DNA of 64,000 nt. Origin: Bog-950 sp046329535. GTDB lineage: Bacteria > Bacteroidota > Bacteroidia > Chitinophagales > LD1. Within the stretch, counting starts at the first letter, position 1. Every line of letters begins with the position of its first letter. Shown piece after piece: positions 48,412 to 57,649 of the stretch. The notes under the pieces were generated by a model, which did no database searches, was not told where the DNA came from, and saw only the letters and a program-made list of their open reading frames with translations. Position numbers and translations under genes: made by a program. The stretch is from NCBI GenBank assembly GCA_046329535.1, contig JAXLUN010000008.1, forward strand, positions 62,001 to 126,000. Reading direction: 5' to 3'.

Positions 48412-48771
48412 ATGAAGCAAGTCATTCCTTTTTTGTTTATGTTTCTAAGCGCCTGTAAACCTGAACTACCATCAGTTCCAAAAGACATTATCCCCATGGA
48501 GCAAATGAAGCCTATTCTAATGGATATGCACATGGCTGATGCAGTAGCCGAGACTAAAGCTCAAAATGGAGCCAGCGAAGGAGCTTTGACTGCACAATAC
48601 ACTGAGCAGATACTCAAACTACATCATGTTAGTAGAGAAGAGTTTACCAAAAGCTATCATTTCTATGAAGTGAATCCGATACTGATGAACAAAATGTATG
48701 AAGAAATTTTGAATGAAATGAGCAAGCGGGAAGCCGATATGAGTAAACAGCAATTCAATAACAAAAAGTAA
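48412..48771 (+). CDS. DUF4296-type lipoprotein
   Basis: 119 residues from ATG 48412 (earlier in-frame TTG/ATG at 48397/48400 possible). Lipobox at residue 15 (MFLSAC-KPELPS). The body matches DUF4296: VPKDIIPMEQMKPILMDMHMADAVAE, then LKLHHVSREEFTKSYHFYEVNPILMNKMYEEILNEMSKREAD. The family is specific to Bacteroidota and of unknown function. It is 4 bp ahead of the CoA-transferase subunit gene, so it may be on the same transcript although the proteins act in different places. Confidence 0.82.
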   Translation: MKQVIPFLFMFLSACKPELPSVPKDIIPMEQMKPILMDMHMADAVAETKAQNGASEGALTAQYTEQILKLHHVSREEFTKSYHFYEVNPILMNKMYEEILNEMSKREADMSKQQFNNKK

Positions 48772-48775
48772 TTTT

Positions 48776-49468
48776 ATGAATAAAGTAGTTTCAACTGCTG
48801 ATGAAGCCGTAAAAGATATTGCAGACAATGCGGTGATTATGCTAGGTGGTTTTGGTCTTTGCGGAATACCGGAAAACTCGATTGCAGCACTCATCCGTAA
48901 AGGTGTAAAAGGACTAACCTGTATATCCAATAATGCCGGGGTGGATGATTTCGGTATTGGTTTAATGCTCAAGACCAGGCAGGTGAAGAAGATGATCTCA
49001 TCATACGTAGGTGAAAATGCTGAATTTGAGCGACAACTACTTTCCGGTGAACTGGAAGTAGAATTGATTCCGCAAGGAACTCTGGCTACCCGCTGTATGA
49101 TGGCGGGGTATGGCATTCCTGCTTTTTTTACACCTGCCGGTGTAGGCACCGAAATTGCCGAAGGCAAAGAAACCCGCGTGTTTGATGGTAAGGAGTATTT
49201 GATGGAACATGCATTTAAGTCCGACTTTGCTATTGTCAAAGCATGGAAAGGAGATACAGCAGGAAACCTTATTTATAGAGGAACAGCCCGCAACTTTAAT
49301 CCCATGATGGCCATGGCAGGCAAAATAACTATCGCTGAAGTTGAAGAGCTAGTTCCTGCCGGTGAGTTAGATCCGAATGAAATTCACACAGCTGGAATAT
49401 TCGTGAACCGAATATTTAAAGGTGAGAATTATGAAAAAAGAATTGAACAAAGAACGGTAAGAAAATAG
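48776..49468 (+). CDS. scoA: 3-oxoacid CoA-transferase subunit A
   Basis: 230 residues. Activates acetoacetate by moving CoA from succinyl-CoA, as alpha subunit with ScoB. The glycine loop MLGGFGLCGIPENSI is at 22-36. SNNAGVDDFGIGLML, SYVGENAEFERQLLSGELEVELIPQGTLA and FTPAGVGTEIAEGKE are family marks. It precedes scoB by 21 bp. With HMG-CoA lyase (32.3 kb) and thiolase (19 kb) it forms a route from HMG-CoA to acetyl-CoA. Confidence 0.94.
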   Translation: MNKVVSTADEAVKDIADNAVIMLGGFGLCGIPENSIAALIRKGVKGLTCISNNAGVDDFGIGLMLKTRQVKKMISSYVGENAEFERQLLSGELEVELIPQGTLATRCMMAGYGIPAFFTPAGVGTEIAEGKETRVFDGKEYLMEHAFKSDFAIVKAWKGDTAGNLIYRGTARNFNPMMAMAGKITIAEVEELVPAGELDPNEIHTAGIFVNRIFKGENYEKRIEQRTVRK

Positions 49469-49489
49469 GCTAATCCTAATACAATTAAA

Positions 49490-50146
49490 ATGGCATTATC
49501 TAAAGAACAAATTGCACAACGCGTAGCCCGCGAATTAAAACATGGATACTATGTGAATCTGGGTATTGGCATTCCAACGCTGGTGGCCAATTATATACCA
49601 CAAGGAATAGATGTGGAATTGCAATCGGAAAACGGGCTGCTTGGAATGGGACCTTTCCCCTATGAAAATGAAGTGGATGCCGACTATATCAATGCAGGAA
49701 AACAAACAATAACCACATTACCGGGTTCAGTGTTTTTCGATTCCGCCTATAGTTTTGGAATGATTCGTTCTCAACGTATAGACCTGACCGTGTTAGGGGC
49801 TATGGAGGTTTCACAAAACGGAGATATAGCTAACTGGAAAATACCGGGAAAACTGATAAAAGGAATGGGCGGGGCGATGGACTTGGTTGCTTCGGCTAAG
49901 AACATTATAGTAACCATGATGCAAACAAACCCGAAAGGAGAATCTAAGCTACTTCCGGTTTGTTCTCTTCCCCTAACCGGTAAAGGTTGTATAAAACAGG
50001 TACTGACTGACTTAGGCTTCTATGAGATTAAGGAAGGAGCTTTTCATTTGTTAGAGATAGCTCCAGGTGTTAGTGTAGATGAGATAAAAGCAAAAACACT
50101 GGGCAAACTGATTATCAGCGAAAACTTGAAAGAGATAGCTGTATAA
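49490..50146 (+). CDS. scoB: 3-oxoacid CoA-transferase subunit B
   Basis: 218 residues. Carries the catalytic Glu47 in LQSENGLLGMGPFP that forms the enzyme-CoA thioester. YYVNLGIGIPTLVANYIP, GSVFFDSAYSFGMIRSQRIDLTVLGAMEVS and KGMGGAMDLVASAKNIIVTM are typical. The protein pairs with the preceding scoA product. Confidence 0.95.
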   Translation: MALSKEQIAQRVARELKHGYYVNLGIGIPTLVANYIPQGIDVELQSENGLLGMGPFPYENEVDADYINAGKQTITTLPGSVFFDSAYSFGMIRSQRIDLTVLGAMEVSQNGDIANWKIPGKLIKGMGGAMDLVASAKNIIVTMMQTNPKGESKLLPVCSLPLTGKGCIKQVLTDLGFYEIKEGAFHLLEIAPGVSVDEIKAKTLGKLIISENLKEIAV

Positions 50147-50186
50147 ACCAATTTTGTATCGATTACGCGCTCTTAGATCTTTAAAA

Positions 50187-51695
50187 ATGAAAACTTCATC
50201 TATCCTTTTTGCGGTATTAGCATGGAGTTTACTGATACTTCGCTTCGGCTATAGATTTGGAACAGGTGACCAGGTAGAGTTATTACCTTATACCATTTAT
50301 CTACACAACCCCTCACTTTACATCCACGACTTTTTCATACAAGGACTGAACGCCTCCGTGCCTAATGAACGTACCGTGATGGCCAATATCCTGCTTCCTT
50401 TCCAAAAATACCTGGAGGTAATTTGTCTCGTATTACAATTCGGCTCTACTGTTTTTTTGCTACTGGGGCTCGAAAAATTAGCTATTCGTTTTATTCATAA
50501 TCGATATTGGTCCTGGCTGGCGATACTCTTGGCGCTCATTGTCCTGAATGATTTTACACTAGGCAATGTAGACTTGTATTCTGAATGTTTTCAGGCCAGT
50601 GGTATGGCTGTGGCATTAGTGATATGGGCAATTCACTGGTTTTTGAACAAAAAGTATTTACAATCGTCAATTCTGTTTTCAGTATCTACATTTATTCAGT
50701 TGCTCGAAGGACTGGATGTAATGATGGTAATGAGCCTCTTGCTTCTATGGAGTGTTTGGAAGAGAGAAACTCCACTGAAAATATGGGTGGGATTTGTGAC
50801 TATTTATGCTTTCACTGCCGGCATTTACCTTGTAACTATATTCATGCAGAAGAGTATTTCTGCTGATATAAGTAATCAGGAGCTATTCAGCATTCTGTTT
50901 CAGTTTCGTCACCCACATCATTTTATCTTCAGTTTGTTTCCGTTGAAAAAAACGCTCGTTTTTATAGCGCTGGCAATTACATCAGTATGGTATTTTTCAT
51001 CTAGGTCGACAACTATTTTTCGATTTTTACTTATCAGTATCAGTGGTTTAGTTATTTACATTATTGCAGTAGATGTTTTTCATTTAGTATTCATCGGTAA
51101 CTTTCAGTTTTATAAACTGACTCAATGGATAAAATTCTTAGGGGTGGTTGCCGTTGCAGCTTTGTTATCGGGATTATTTCGGTTAGCTGCGTTACAATTT
51201 GAAAAATCATGTATAACTATTGCTACCATTTGTGTCTGGATTTTTATTATAGTTTTTCATAGAACACTCCCCTATCAGGTACCTTTTCAACTGTTTGATA
51301 TGAAAAAGGAAGACGAACTCATTTCAATATGTCAGGAAGTTCAGTGCCAAACACCTATTGATGCCGTGTTTATACAGCCGTTTGAAAACACAGAGTTAAA
51401 ATTCTATGGCCAGCGAAGCAGCTATGTGGAGTTTAAAGCTAATGTTCGTAACAGGAGGTTTGTTGGAGAATGGTATCATCGCCTGAAGCAAGTATATCAG
51501 ATAGATACACAAACCGAAGTAAAAGGATTTGAGTTACAGACATTAGCCAATAATCATTTTTATCACCTGACCGCAGATGAGCTTATCAAACTGAAAGCTG
51601 CCGGTGTGACTCACGTACTTACCCGTAAAGAATTTCCGATGGCTTCAGGGGCAATAATAATTTCGAATAACAGCTATGCAGTTTATCAACTTTAA
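50187..51695 (+). CDS. Polytopic membrane protein of unknown function
   Basis: 502 residues from ATG 50187 with about ten hydrophobic helices (for example SILFAVLAWSLLILRFGYRF, WLAILLALIVLNDFTLGNVDLY, VFIALAITSVWYFSS, IATICVWIFIIVFH). A soluble C-terminal part of about 120 residues (CQEVQCQTPIDAVFIQPFENTELKFYGQRSSYVEFKANVR) includes GEWYHRLKQVYQ and a closing strand region. This arrangement recalls large sugar-transferase or DUF6798-like membrane proteins, where a membrane core precedes a periplasmic alpha/beta part. No catalytic motif is identifiable. Its last 20 bp overlap the aminotransferase gene in another frame, which implies translational coupling. Confidence 0.7.
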   Translation: MKTSSILFAVLAWSLLILRFGYRFGTGDQVELLPYTIYLHNPSLYIHDFFIQGLNASVPNERTVMANILLPFQKYLEVICLVLQFGSTVFLLLGLEKLAIRFIHNRYWSWLAILLALIVLNDFTLGNVDLYSECFQASGMAVALVIWAIHWFLNKKYLQSSILFSVSTFIQLLEGLDVMMVMSLLLLWSVWKRETPLKIWVGFVTIYAFTAGIYLVTIFMQKSISADISNQELFSILFQFRHPHHFIFSLFPLKKTLVFIALAITSVWYFSSRSTTIFRFLLISISGLVIYIIAVDVFHLVFIGNFQFYKLTQWIKFLGVVAVAALLSGLFRLAALQFEKSCITIATICVWIFIIVFHRTLPYQVPFQLFDMKKEDELISICQEVQCQTPIDAVFIQPFENTELKFYGQRSSYVEFKANVRNRRFVGEWYHRLKQVYQIDTQTEVKGFELQTLANNHFYHLTADELIKLKAAGVTHVLTRKEFPMASGAIIISNNSYAVYQL

Positions 51696-52512
51696 CGGCA
51701 CTATTCACCGGTCAGATGAGCCATTGATACAGGTGGGCAACCGTGGATTTAAGTATGGCGATGGTTTCTTTGAAAGTATGGTTATGTTCAATCGAAAATT
51801 ACCGTTGCTTGATTTACATCGCAGCCGAATTGAATATACAGCAGATGCCCTGTTCATGCAATTGCCTACAAACTTTGCTTTGCAGACAATCGAAAATCAG
51901 ATTTTGGAATTAGCTGAAGCTAACAAAAACATACAAAATGCGCGGGTACGTATGCAGTTTTATCGTAAAGGCGATGGACTTTATCTGCCCGATACCGATG
52001 ATACCGGGTATATCATTACAATGGATGTAATAGAAAACAGTTCTTTTAGAATCGGAGATGGTCTACAGGCTGGATTACGAACCGATTTTTTTAAACCAGT
52101 ATATCACCTAAGCGATTTAAAAATAAGCAGTGCCCTGCCCTACGTTCAGTTTGCACAGTTTGCTTCAGCAGACAAAGTAGATGAGATAATTTTATTGAAT
52201 AATCACTCTAAAGTTTGCGAGACTATCTATTCAAACGTGTTTATGGTATTAAAAAATAAACTGGTAACACCGGATCTGGATAGTGGTTGTGTTAATGGAG
52301 TAATGCGTAGTTATCTCCTGTCTGAACTGGAGGGTAACATTGAAGAGCGTACAATAAGTCCTGAGGAGTTGCTGGAAGCCGATGAAATAATACTTACCAA
52401 CGCAGTAAAAGGAATACAGTGGATCAGACAGCTGGGAACCATGAAATACACTAATAAAAAAGCGGAGGAACTAACCGACTTTCTGAATAAACACCTACTC
52501 ACACGTTTTTAG
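51676..52512 (+). CDS. Class IV PLP-dependent aminotransferase/lyase
   Basis: 278 residues. Fold type IV PLP enzyme like branched-chain aminotransferase (IlvE), D-amino acid aminotransferase or aminodeoxychorismate lyase (PabC). FKYGDGFFESM (25-35) is the opening signature. The PLP lysine is Lys149 in HLSDLKISSALPYV, and the ligand Glu is in KVCETIYSNVF. SGCVNGVMRSYLLS closes the active site. The substrate class cannot be read: IlvE-type proteins are usually about 300 residues or longer, and PabC about 270. Aminodeoxychorismate lyase is a reasonable first guess. It overlaps the previous membrane gene by 20 bp and ends 4 bp over a convergent gene. Confidence 0.85.
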   Translation: MQFINFNGTIHRSDEPLIQVGNRGFKYGDGFFESMVMFNRKLPLLDLHRSRIEYTADALFMQLPTNFALQTIENQILELAEANKNIQNARVRMQFYRKGDGLYLPDTDDTGYIITMDVIENSSFRIGDGLQAGLRTDFFKPVYHLSDLKISSALPYVQFAQFASADKVDEIILLNNHSKVCETIYSNVFMVLKNKLVTPDLDSGCVNGVMRSYLLSELEGNIEERTISPEELLEADEIILTNAVKGIQWIRQLGTMKYTNKKAEELTDFLNKHLLTRF

Positions 52513-52889
52513 TTTTTCTTTGCCCCTGCTTTTGTTTTAGCCTCAATTGCAGACTTCTGACTTTGGTAAAGCTTAAATCTTTCTACTCCGATAATGTTTT
52601 GCAAATTGGCTTCTATATGTTGTGTTTGCCTTCTTAAAATAGTTGAAGCCTCGTAAGCATCTTTATTCTGTTCTTTACCCGACAATTCTATCTGACTTTT
52701 AGCACTGACCAGCAACAGTTCGCTCACGGCAATAAATTCATCTGAAGAAAGCTTAAGCTCGTTCTTCAGTATTGTGCTTACCCGCTCCGCATCAACCTGA
52801 CTATTAAATTTATATAGATCAGTAATCTGTTGAGCGAACAAGAAATTGAGCCCAAAACAAAACATTGTCGTTACAATTACTCTTTTCAT
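52509..52889 (-). CDS. Small exported helical protein
   Basis: 126 residues with signal peptide MKRVIVTTMFCFGLNFLFAQ. The mature part is helical and polar: DAERVSTILKNELKLSSDEFIAVSELLLVSAKSQIELSGKEQNKDAYEASTILRRQTQHIEANLQNIIGVERFKLYQSQ, cut here as the region of about 32-110, followed by a Lys/Ala tail EAKTKAGAKKN. The NIIGVERFKLYQ part recalls the Spy/CpxP or 'Heavy-metal resistance' helical type without the LTxxQ motif. Function unknown. It overlaps the convergent aminotransferase by 4 bp and is divergent from the photolyase. Confidence 0.72.
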   Translation of the reverse strand: MKRVIVTTMFCFGLNFLFAQQITDLYKFNSQVDAERVSTILKNELKLSSDEFIAVSELLLVSAKSQIELSGKEQNKDAYEASTILRRQTQHIEANLQNIIGVERFKLYQSQKSAIEAKTKAGAKKN

Positions 52890-52956
52890 GTTTATTATTT
52901 AGTAGACTGAAAGTAGATATTTCTATAACTGAACCAAACTCTCCTAAGTTTGTTTC

Positions 52957-54273
52957 ATGGGTATGACTAATAATACGGGTATTTCCTTTGTATGGTTACG
53001 AAGAGATTTACGACTAGATGATAATGCTGCTCTGTATCATGCCCTCAGGGGCCAACAGCCGGTGCTTCCGGTTTTCATTTTCGATACTGATATTTTGGAC
53101 AAACTGGAAAACCGTGCCGATGCAAGGGTTCATTTTATTCATCAGGAACTGGAGCGGCTGCATACTGAACTCAAACAATATGGCTCATCGCTGCTGGTAA
53201 AAATTGGCAAACCGATCGATGTTTGGAAACAATTGATTATAGAATATCCAATTCATACTGTTTTTACTAATCACGATTATGAACCTTATGCCATAGCGCG
53301 CGACCTTCAGATACAGCAATTGCTTAAAGCCGGCAACGTTCGCTTTCACACTTACAAAGACCATGTTATTTTTGAAAAGAACGAAGTCTTGAAGGATGAC
53401 GGCAAACCCTATACGGTATTTACACCATTTAGCCGCAAATGGCGGTTGAAGCTAAACTCCTTTTACAGCAAAAGTTATCCGACACTGAAGTATGCTGCCA
53501 ATTTCTACCATACTCCACCCTTTGAAATTCCTTCCTTACAAAAAATAGGATTTGAGCCATCTCTGCAATCTTTTCCCGGGCGCCTGGTTAAAAGTGAAAT
53601 TATTAAACAGTATACCGAACAGCGTGATTTTCCGGCTATCAACGGAACTTCAAAATTAGGTATTCACCTTCGCTTTGGTACACTCAGTGTTCGTAAATTG
53701 CTGGCGTACGCCATAGAGCGCAACCAAACCTTTGTGAATGAACTTATCTGGCGAGATTTTTATCAGCAGATACTTTGGCATTTCCCGTATGTAGTAAAAG
53801 GCGCATTCAGAAAGGAGTATAATGATATTGAATGGAGTAAAGATGAGAAGCTGTTTCAATCTTGGTGTCAGGGACAAACCGGATACCCATTGGTAGATGC
53901 AGGTATGCGAGAATTAAATGCTACCGGTTATATGCACAATAGGGTGAGGATGGTAGTAGCCAGTTTCCTGACTAAACATTTATTACTCAACTGGCAATGG
54001 GGAGAGGCCTACTTTGCCGAAAAACTACTTGACTTTGACCTGGCTGCTAACAACGGAGGCTGGCAATGGGCGGCTGGCTGTGGCACTGATGCAGCCCCCT
54101 ATTTTCGTGTATTCAATCCAACACTACAAATGGAACGATTTGACCCCGAATTGAAATATGTAAAACACTGGGTACCCGAATTAGACACTGATACCTACCC
54201 CAAACCAATAGTTGATCATAAAGAAGCTAAAGATAAAGTGATGGCAGCCTATGGTAAAGCATTGAAACGATAA
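52957..54273 (+). CDS. phrB: Deoxyribodipyrimidine photolyase (cryptochrome/photolyase family)
   Basis: 438 residues, light-driven repair of pyrimidine dimers. The N-terminal alpha/beta domain binds an antenna (FVWLRRDLRLDDNAALYHAL). The FAD domain shows HLRFGTLSVRKLLAYA, ELIWRDFYQQILWHFPYV, YPLVDAGMRELNATGYMHNRVRMVVASFL and DLAANNGGWQWAAGCGTDAAPYFRVFNP, all in order and intact. The WQWAAG...GTDAAPYFRVFNP block is that of class I CPD photolyases rather than (6-4) enzymes or cryptochromes without repair activity. ATG 52957 (a second ATG two codons on is possible). It ends 36 bp from a convergent gene. Confidence 0.95.
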   Translation: MGMTNNTGISFVWLRRDLRLDDNAALYHALRGQQPVLPVFIFDTDILDKLENRADARVHFIHQELERLHTELKQYGSSLLVKIGKPIDVWKQLIIEYPIHTVFTNHDYEPYAIARDLQIQQLLKAGNVRFHTYKDHVIFEKNEVLKDDGKPYTVFTPFSRKWRLKLNSFYSKSYPTLKYAANFYHTPPFEIPSLQKIGFEPSLQSFPGRLVKSEIIKQYTEQRDFPAINGTSKLGIHLRFGTLSVRKLLAYAIERNQTFVNELIWRDFYQQILWHFPYVVKGAFRKEYNDIEWSKDEKLFQSWCQGQTGYPLVDAGMRELNATGYMHNRVRMVVASFLTKHLLLNWQWGEAYFAEKLLDFDLAANNGGWQWAAGCGTDAAPYFRVFNPTLQMERFDPELKYVKHWVPELDTDTYPKPIVDHKEAKDKVMAAYGKALKR

Positions 54274-54308
54274 TTGAACCCAATAATTCTCTATCTCAGA
54301 GATATTGT

Positions 54309-55862
54309 TCATTTCCTTCTACGACTGCTACCACTTAGACCTAACACACCCAGCAAACCGCGGGTAACCTCCCGTATCAATATCTTACCTGTACTACTCT
54401 TCGCAAAGTCACCTATAGCCCCTACACCTTTTTGTAACATGCCGGGTTCACTATTTTCCTGTGGTTGTGACTGAGTTTGCTCTTCCTGTGTTTGCTGAAC
54501 TTCAACTGCCCTGCTTAGCTTAGCATTCAATATTTCAAAAGCACTCTCCCGGTCGATTACTTCATTGTACTTTTTGACAAGAGCCGATTGAGAATTGACT
54601 GTATCTATTTCTTGTGGAGTGAGTACATCCATGCGTGACCTCGGGGCTTGTAATAGTGTAGCTGCCAGCGGTGTTGGAGTTCCTTTTTCGCTTAACACCG
54701 TTACTAAAGCCTCACCCATACCCAAAGAAGTAAGCAGGTTTTCCGTATCGTAAAAGTCTGATAACGGGTAGTTCTCAGCTGTCAATTTAATTTGCTTCCG
54801 GTCTTTGGCGGTAAAAGCTCTAAGAGCGTGTTGAACCTTCATCCCTAATTGAGCTAACACATCTTCGGGTACATCGGTAGGGTTTTGAGTACAGAAAAAA
54901 ATACCTACTCCTTTAGACCGTATCAGCTTAATGATGGATTCAATCTGACTCAGGAGAGCTTTGGAAGCTTCCTCGAAGATGAGGTGTGCTTCATCAATGA
55001 ATATCACCAATTTAGGTACACCAGTATCGCCTTCTTCAGGAAATGTAGCATAAATCTCTGCCAGCAACGAAAGCATGAAAGTAGAAAACAACTTGGGCTT
55101 ATCCTGTATATCGGTAAGGCGTATAATCGACACCAAGCCTTTGCCGTTTTCATCAATCCTAACCAAGTCATCAACCTCAAAACTCCTCTCTCCAAAAAAC
55201 TTCTCCGCTCCTTGCTGTTCTAATTCAATTATGCCTCGTAATATAGTTGAGACAGTGGCTGTAGAAACTTTACCATAGTTTTCTTCAATCTCTTTCTTCC
55301 CTTCGTTGGTTAAAAAATTAAGCACTTTTTTAAAATCTTTCAAATCCAGTAAAGGCAGTTTTTTATCATCGCTATATTTAAATACGATAGATACTACACC
55401 TTCCTGTACATCATTTAATCCTAGAATTTTTGAAAATAAAACCGGACCAAATTCTGATACAGTAGCACGCAGGCGGGCTCCGTTTTCATTCGATAGAGTG
55501 AGGAATTCAACGGGAGAGGCGGCAGGTTGCCAAGGGATACCCAGTTTAGCATGTCTCTCCTCAATTTTAGGATTAGTGCTTCCGGCAGCTGCAATGCCCG
55601 AAAAGTCTCCCTTAATATCCATTACCAGCACGGGAACACCTTTGGCAGAAAGTTGCTCAGCAATTACCTGAAGTGTTTTGGTTTTGCCGGTTCCGGTAGC
55701 CCCGGCAATAAGCCCATGACGATTGAAGGTTTTCAAAGGTGCTTTGATATGTAAATCGGCAACAGGATTGCCATCTAAAATAGCTCCACCCAGAACAATA
55801 AAATCTCCTTTAGTAGCATATCCGCTGTTAATTGATTCGGTAAATTTGGTAAGGTCTGCCAT
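54309..55862 (-). CDS. HerA-like ATPase (DUF853/YjgR family)
   Basis: 517 residues. Walker A GATGTGKT is at residues 54-61 and Walker B in LVIFIDEAHLIFEEA. Other family blocks: HGLIAGATGTGKTKTLQVIAEQL, VPVLVMDIKGDFSGIAAAGS, EKTSRAL-type GVGIFFCTQNPTDVPEDVLAQLGMKVQHALRAFTAKD and GEALVTVLSEKGTPTPLA. The C-terminal 100 residues are Gln/Ser-rich and probably disordered, ending SGSSRRRK. This is the free-standing bacterial DUF853 type, unlike HerA-NurA pairs. Function unknown in detail. Divergent from the CrtI-like gene across a 191-bp region with an imperfect palindrome. Confidence 0.92.
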   Translation of the reverse strand: MADLTKFTESINSGYATKGDFIVLGGAILDGNPVADLHIKAPLKTFNRHGLIAGATGTGKTKTLQVIAEQLSAKGVPVLVMDIKGDFSGIAAAGSTNPKIEERHAKLGIPWQPAASPVEFLTLSNENGARLRATVSEFGPVLFSKILGLNDVQEGVVSIVFKYSDDKKLPLLDLKDFKKVLNFLTNEGKKEIEENYGKVSTATVSTILRGIIELEQQGAEKFFGERSFEVDDLVRIDENGKGLVSIIRLTDIQDKPKLFSTFMLSLLAEIYATFPEEGDTGVPKLVIFIDEAHLIFEEASKALLSQIESIIKLIRSKGVGIFFCTQNPTDVPEDVLAQLGMKVQHALRAFTAKDRKQIKLTAENYPLSDFYDTENLLTSLGMGEALVTVLSEKGTPTPLAATLLQAPRSRMDVLTPQEIDTVNSQSALVKKYNEVIDRESAFEILNAKLSRAVEVQQTQEEQTQSQPQENSEPGMLQKGVGAIGDFAKSSTGKILIREVTRGLLGVLGLSGSSRRRK

Positions 55863-55949
55863 ACAACAAATAGTTTTTTGAAGCCTCGAATATATTCAAA
55901 GTTAAATTTCAGAATAAGGAGAAAAAATAGCTAATGAAGATACTCCTGA

Positions 55950-55974
55950 TGAAAAATTTCCGGAAGATTTTTCA
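55950..55974. promoter_or_regulatory. Imperfect palindrome in a divergent intergenic region
   Basis: TGAAAAAT and ATTTTTCA arms (8 bp, exact inverted repeat) flank TTCCGGAAG, itself containing TTCCGGAA. The 25-bp element lies midway between the HerA-like and CrtI-like starts, as an operator would. No T tract follows on either side. Confidence 0.35.
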
Positions 55975-56053
55975 GTCTATATAACTAGACTCCCTTTTCC
56001 GGTTCGGCATTCACCGTTTCTTTTCTTTCTTCGCGCTTAAACATCCATACAAC

Positions 56054-57586
56054 TTGAAGAAGATAAACATTATTGGAGGAGGTATATCAGGACTGGCCGC
56101 AGGTTGCTATCTGCAGATGAATGGCTATGAAACGCAGATTTTTGAAAAACACAATATACCTGGTGGCCTTTGCACTACCTGGCAAAAAGGCGAATATGTG
56201 TTTGATGGATGCGCTCACTGGATTCTAGGTAGCGATGAAGGCAGTTCTTTCTTTAAAATATGGAATGAACTCGTTGACATGAAGAGAATTCAGTGGTTAA
56301 ACCACGAAATCCGGATGTTTATTGAAGTTAAAGATCATGCAGATAAATATGGCAGTAAAGTATTCCGATTCTATACTAATCTAGATGCATTGCAGGCTTA
56401 TATGATTGACTTATCACCAGAAGATGAGCAGGTGATTCGAGATTTTATACATCCAATGCGTGTTATTCAAAAGTTTGACATGCCGCCTATTATGGACGAC
56501 CTGCCTTTGATTCCTTCTATCATTCGCGGCTTTAAAATGATACGTTATGCAGAGTTTGGGTTTTGGTTTTTAAAGTTGTGGGGACAGACTAATTATACAG
56601 TAGCCAGAAAATTTAAGAATGCTTTTCTACGTGAAAGCCTAGAATTGCTATATGACGGTGAGGAGGTTAACCTGCTGGTAGTGTATTTTCCAATGGCCAG
56701 TTTTGATAAAAAAAGTGCTGGGTACCCCATGGGTGGCTCGCTAAAGTTTGTAGAACGGTTTGAAGAACAATATCTTGCCTTGGGGGGCAGAATTCATTAC
56801 CACACCCCGGTACACAAAATTATTACTGAGCAGGGTGAAGCCAAAGGAGTTGTTGTTCGCCATGGGGTAAAACATTATTCAGACATAACACTCTCTGCTG
56901 CCGATTGGCATCTTACTGCATTTGAACTGTTGGATGGTAAGTATGTAAATAAAGATATGCTGGACCTGAATGAGGGCAGAAGTTTGGACGTGTTTTACAG
57001 TGTAATGCAATTTTCATTTGGCATTAATTCTGATCTCGGTCACTTACCTCACCTTACAAGGTTTCCGCTTACGAAACCGCTAGTGAGTCCAGACGGTACA
57101 GTTTACACCCGAATGGAAACACACATCTACAACTACGACCCTTCTATGGCACCTAAGGGTAAAAGTGTAGTGATTGTGAGTTTCTATACAAAGAAGCATG
57201 AGTTCTGGATCAATCACCGCAAAAACAACCGGGCTGAGTATAGAAAAATTAAGGATGAATTTGCTAAACGAGTTCTAGATCAATTAGATCAGCGGTTGGG
57301 TGGAATTAGAGAAAAGGTTGAGGTAATTGATGTAGCTACTCCTGCTACTATTCTACGATATACGGGCAACTGGAAAGGAAGTGCTCAAGGGTTGCTGGCA
57401 GGTAAAAACTTTCTTGCACCTACACCCGTCAAAACCACATTTCCGGGGCTTAAAAATTTCTATTATGCCAGTCACTGGAATCGCCCCAGTGGTGGCTTAC
57501 CCATTGCCGTAACTACCGGTAGGGATGTAGCCAAAAAAATATGTAAGGCAGATGGAAAGCGGTTTATCTCGAATGGTCGGGTTTAG
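56054..57586 (+). CDS. FAD-dependent phytoene desaturase/retinol saturase-like oxidoreductase
   Basis: 510 residues starting at TTG 56054, since no ATG occurs before the dinucleotide fold. MKKINIIGGGISGLAAGCYLQMNGYETQIFEKHNIPGGLC is the FAD-binding GxGxxG, E and GG pattern when read from residue 1; only the first 13 residues carry the glycine fingers. GYEAQ-type FDGCAHWILG, SFDKKSAGYPMGGSLKFVERFEE and the C-terminal ASHWNRPSGGLPIAVTTGRDVAK are CrtI/CRTISO family marks. Substrate unknown; no crtB, crtY or lycopene gene is nearby. It could saturate or isomerise a carotenoid or a related polyene. Confidence 0.87.
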   Translation: MKKINIIGGGISGLAAGCYLQMNGYETQIFEKHNIPGGLCTTWQKGEYVFDGCAHWILGSDEGSSFFKIWNELVDMKRIQWLNHEIRMFIEVKDHADKYGSKVFRFYTNLDALQAYMIDLSPEDEQVIRDFIHPMRVIQKFDMPPIMDDLPLIPSIIRGFKMIRYAEFGFWFLKLWGQTNYTVARKFKNAFLRESLELLYDGEEVNLLVVYFPMASFDKKSAGYPMGGSLKFVERFEEQYLALGGRIHYHTPVHKIITEQGEAKGVVVRHGVKHYSDITLSAADWHLTAFELLDGKYVNKDMLDLNEGRSLDVFYSVMQFSFGINSDLGHLPHLTRFPLTKPLVSPDGTVYTRMETHIYNYDPSMAPKGKSVVIVSFYTKKHEFWINHRKNNRAEYRKIKDEFAKRVLDQLDQRLGGIREKVEVIDVATPATILRYTGNWKGSAQGLLAGKNFLAPTPVKTTFPGLKNFYYASHWNRPSGGLPIAVTTGRDVAKKICKADGKRFISNGRV

Positions 57587-57649
57587 TATTGATGGAAACT
57601 GCTTGTTGACCACTCTTTTACAAGAAAAACTTCTGGCTATTTTTAATCT

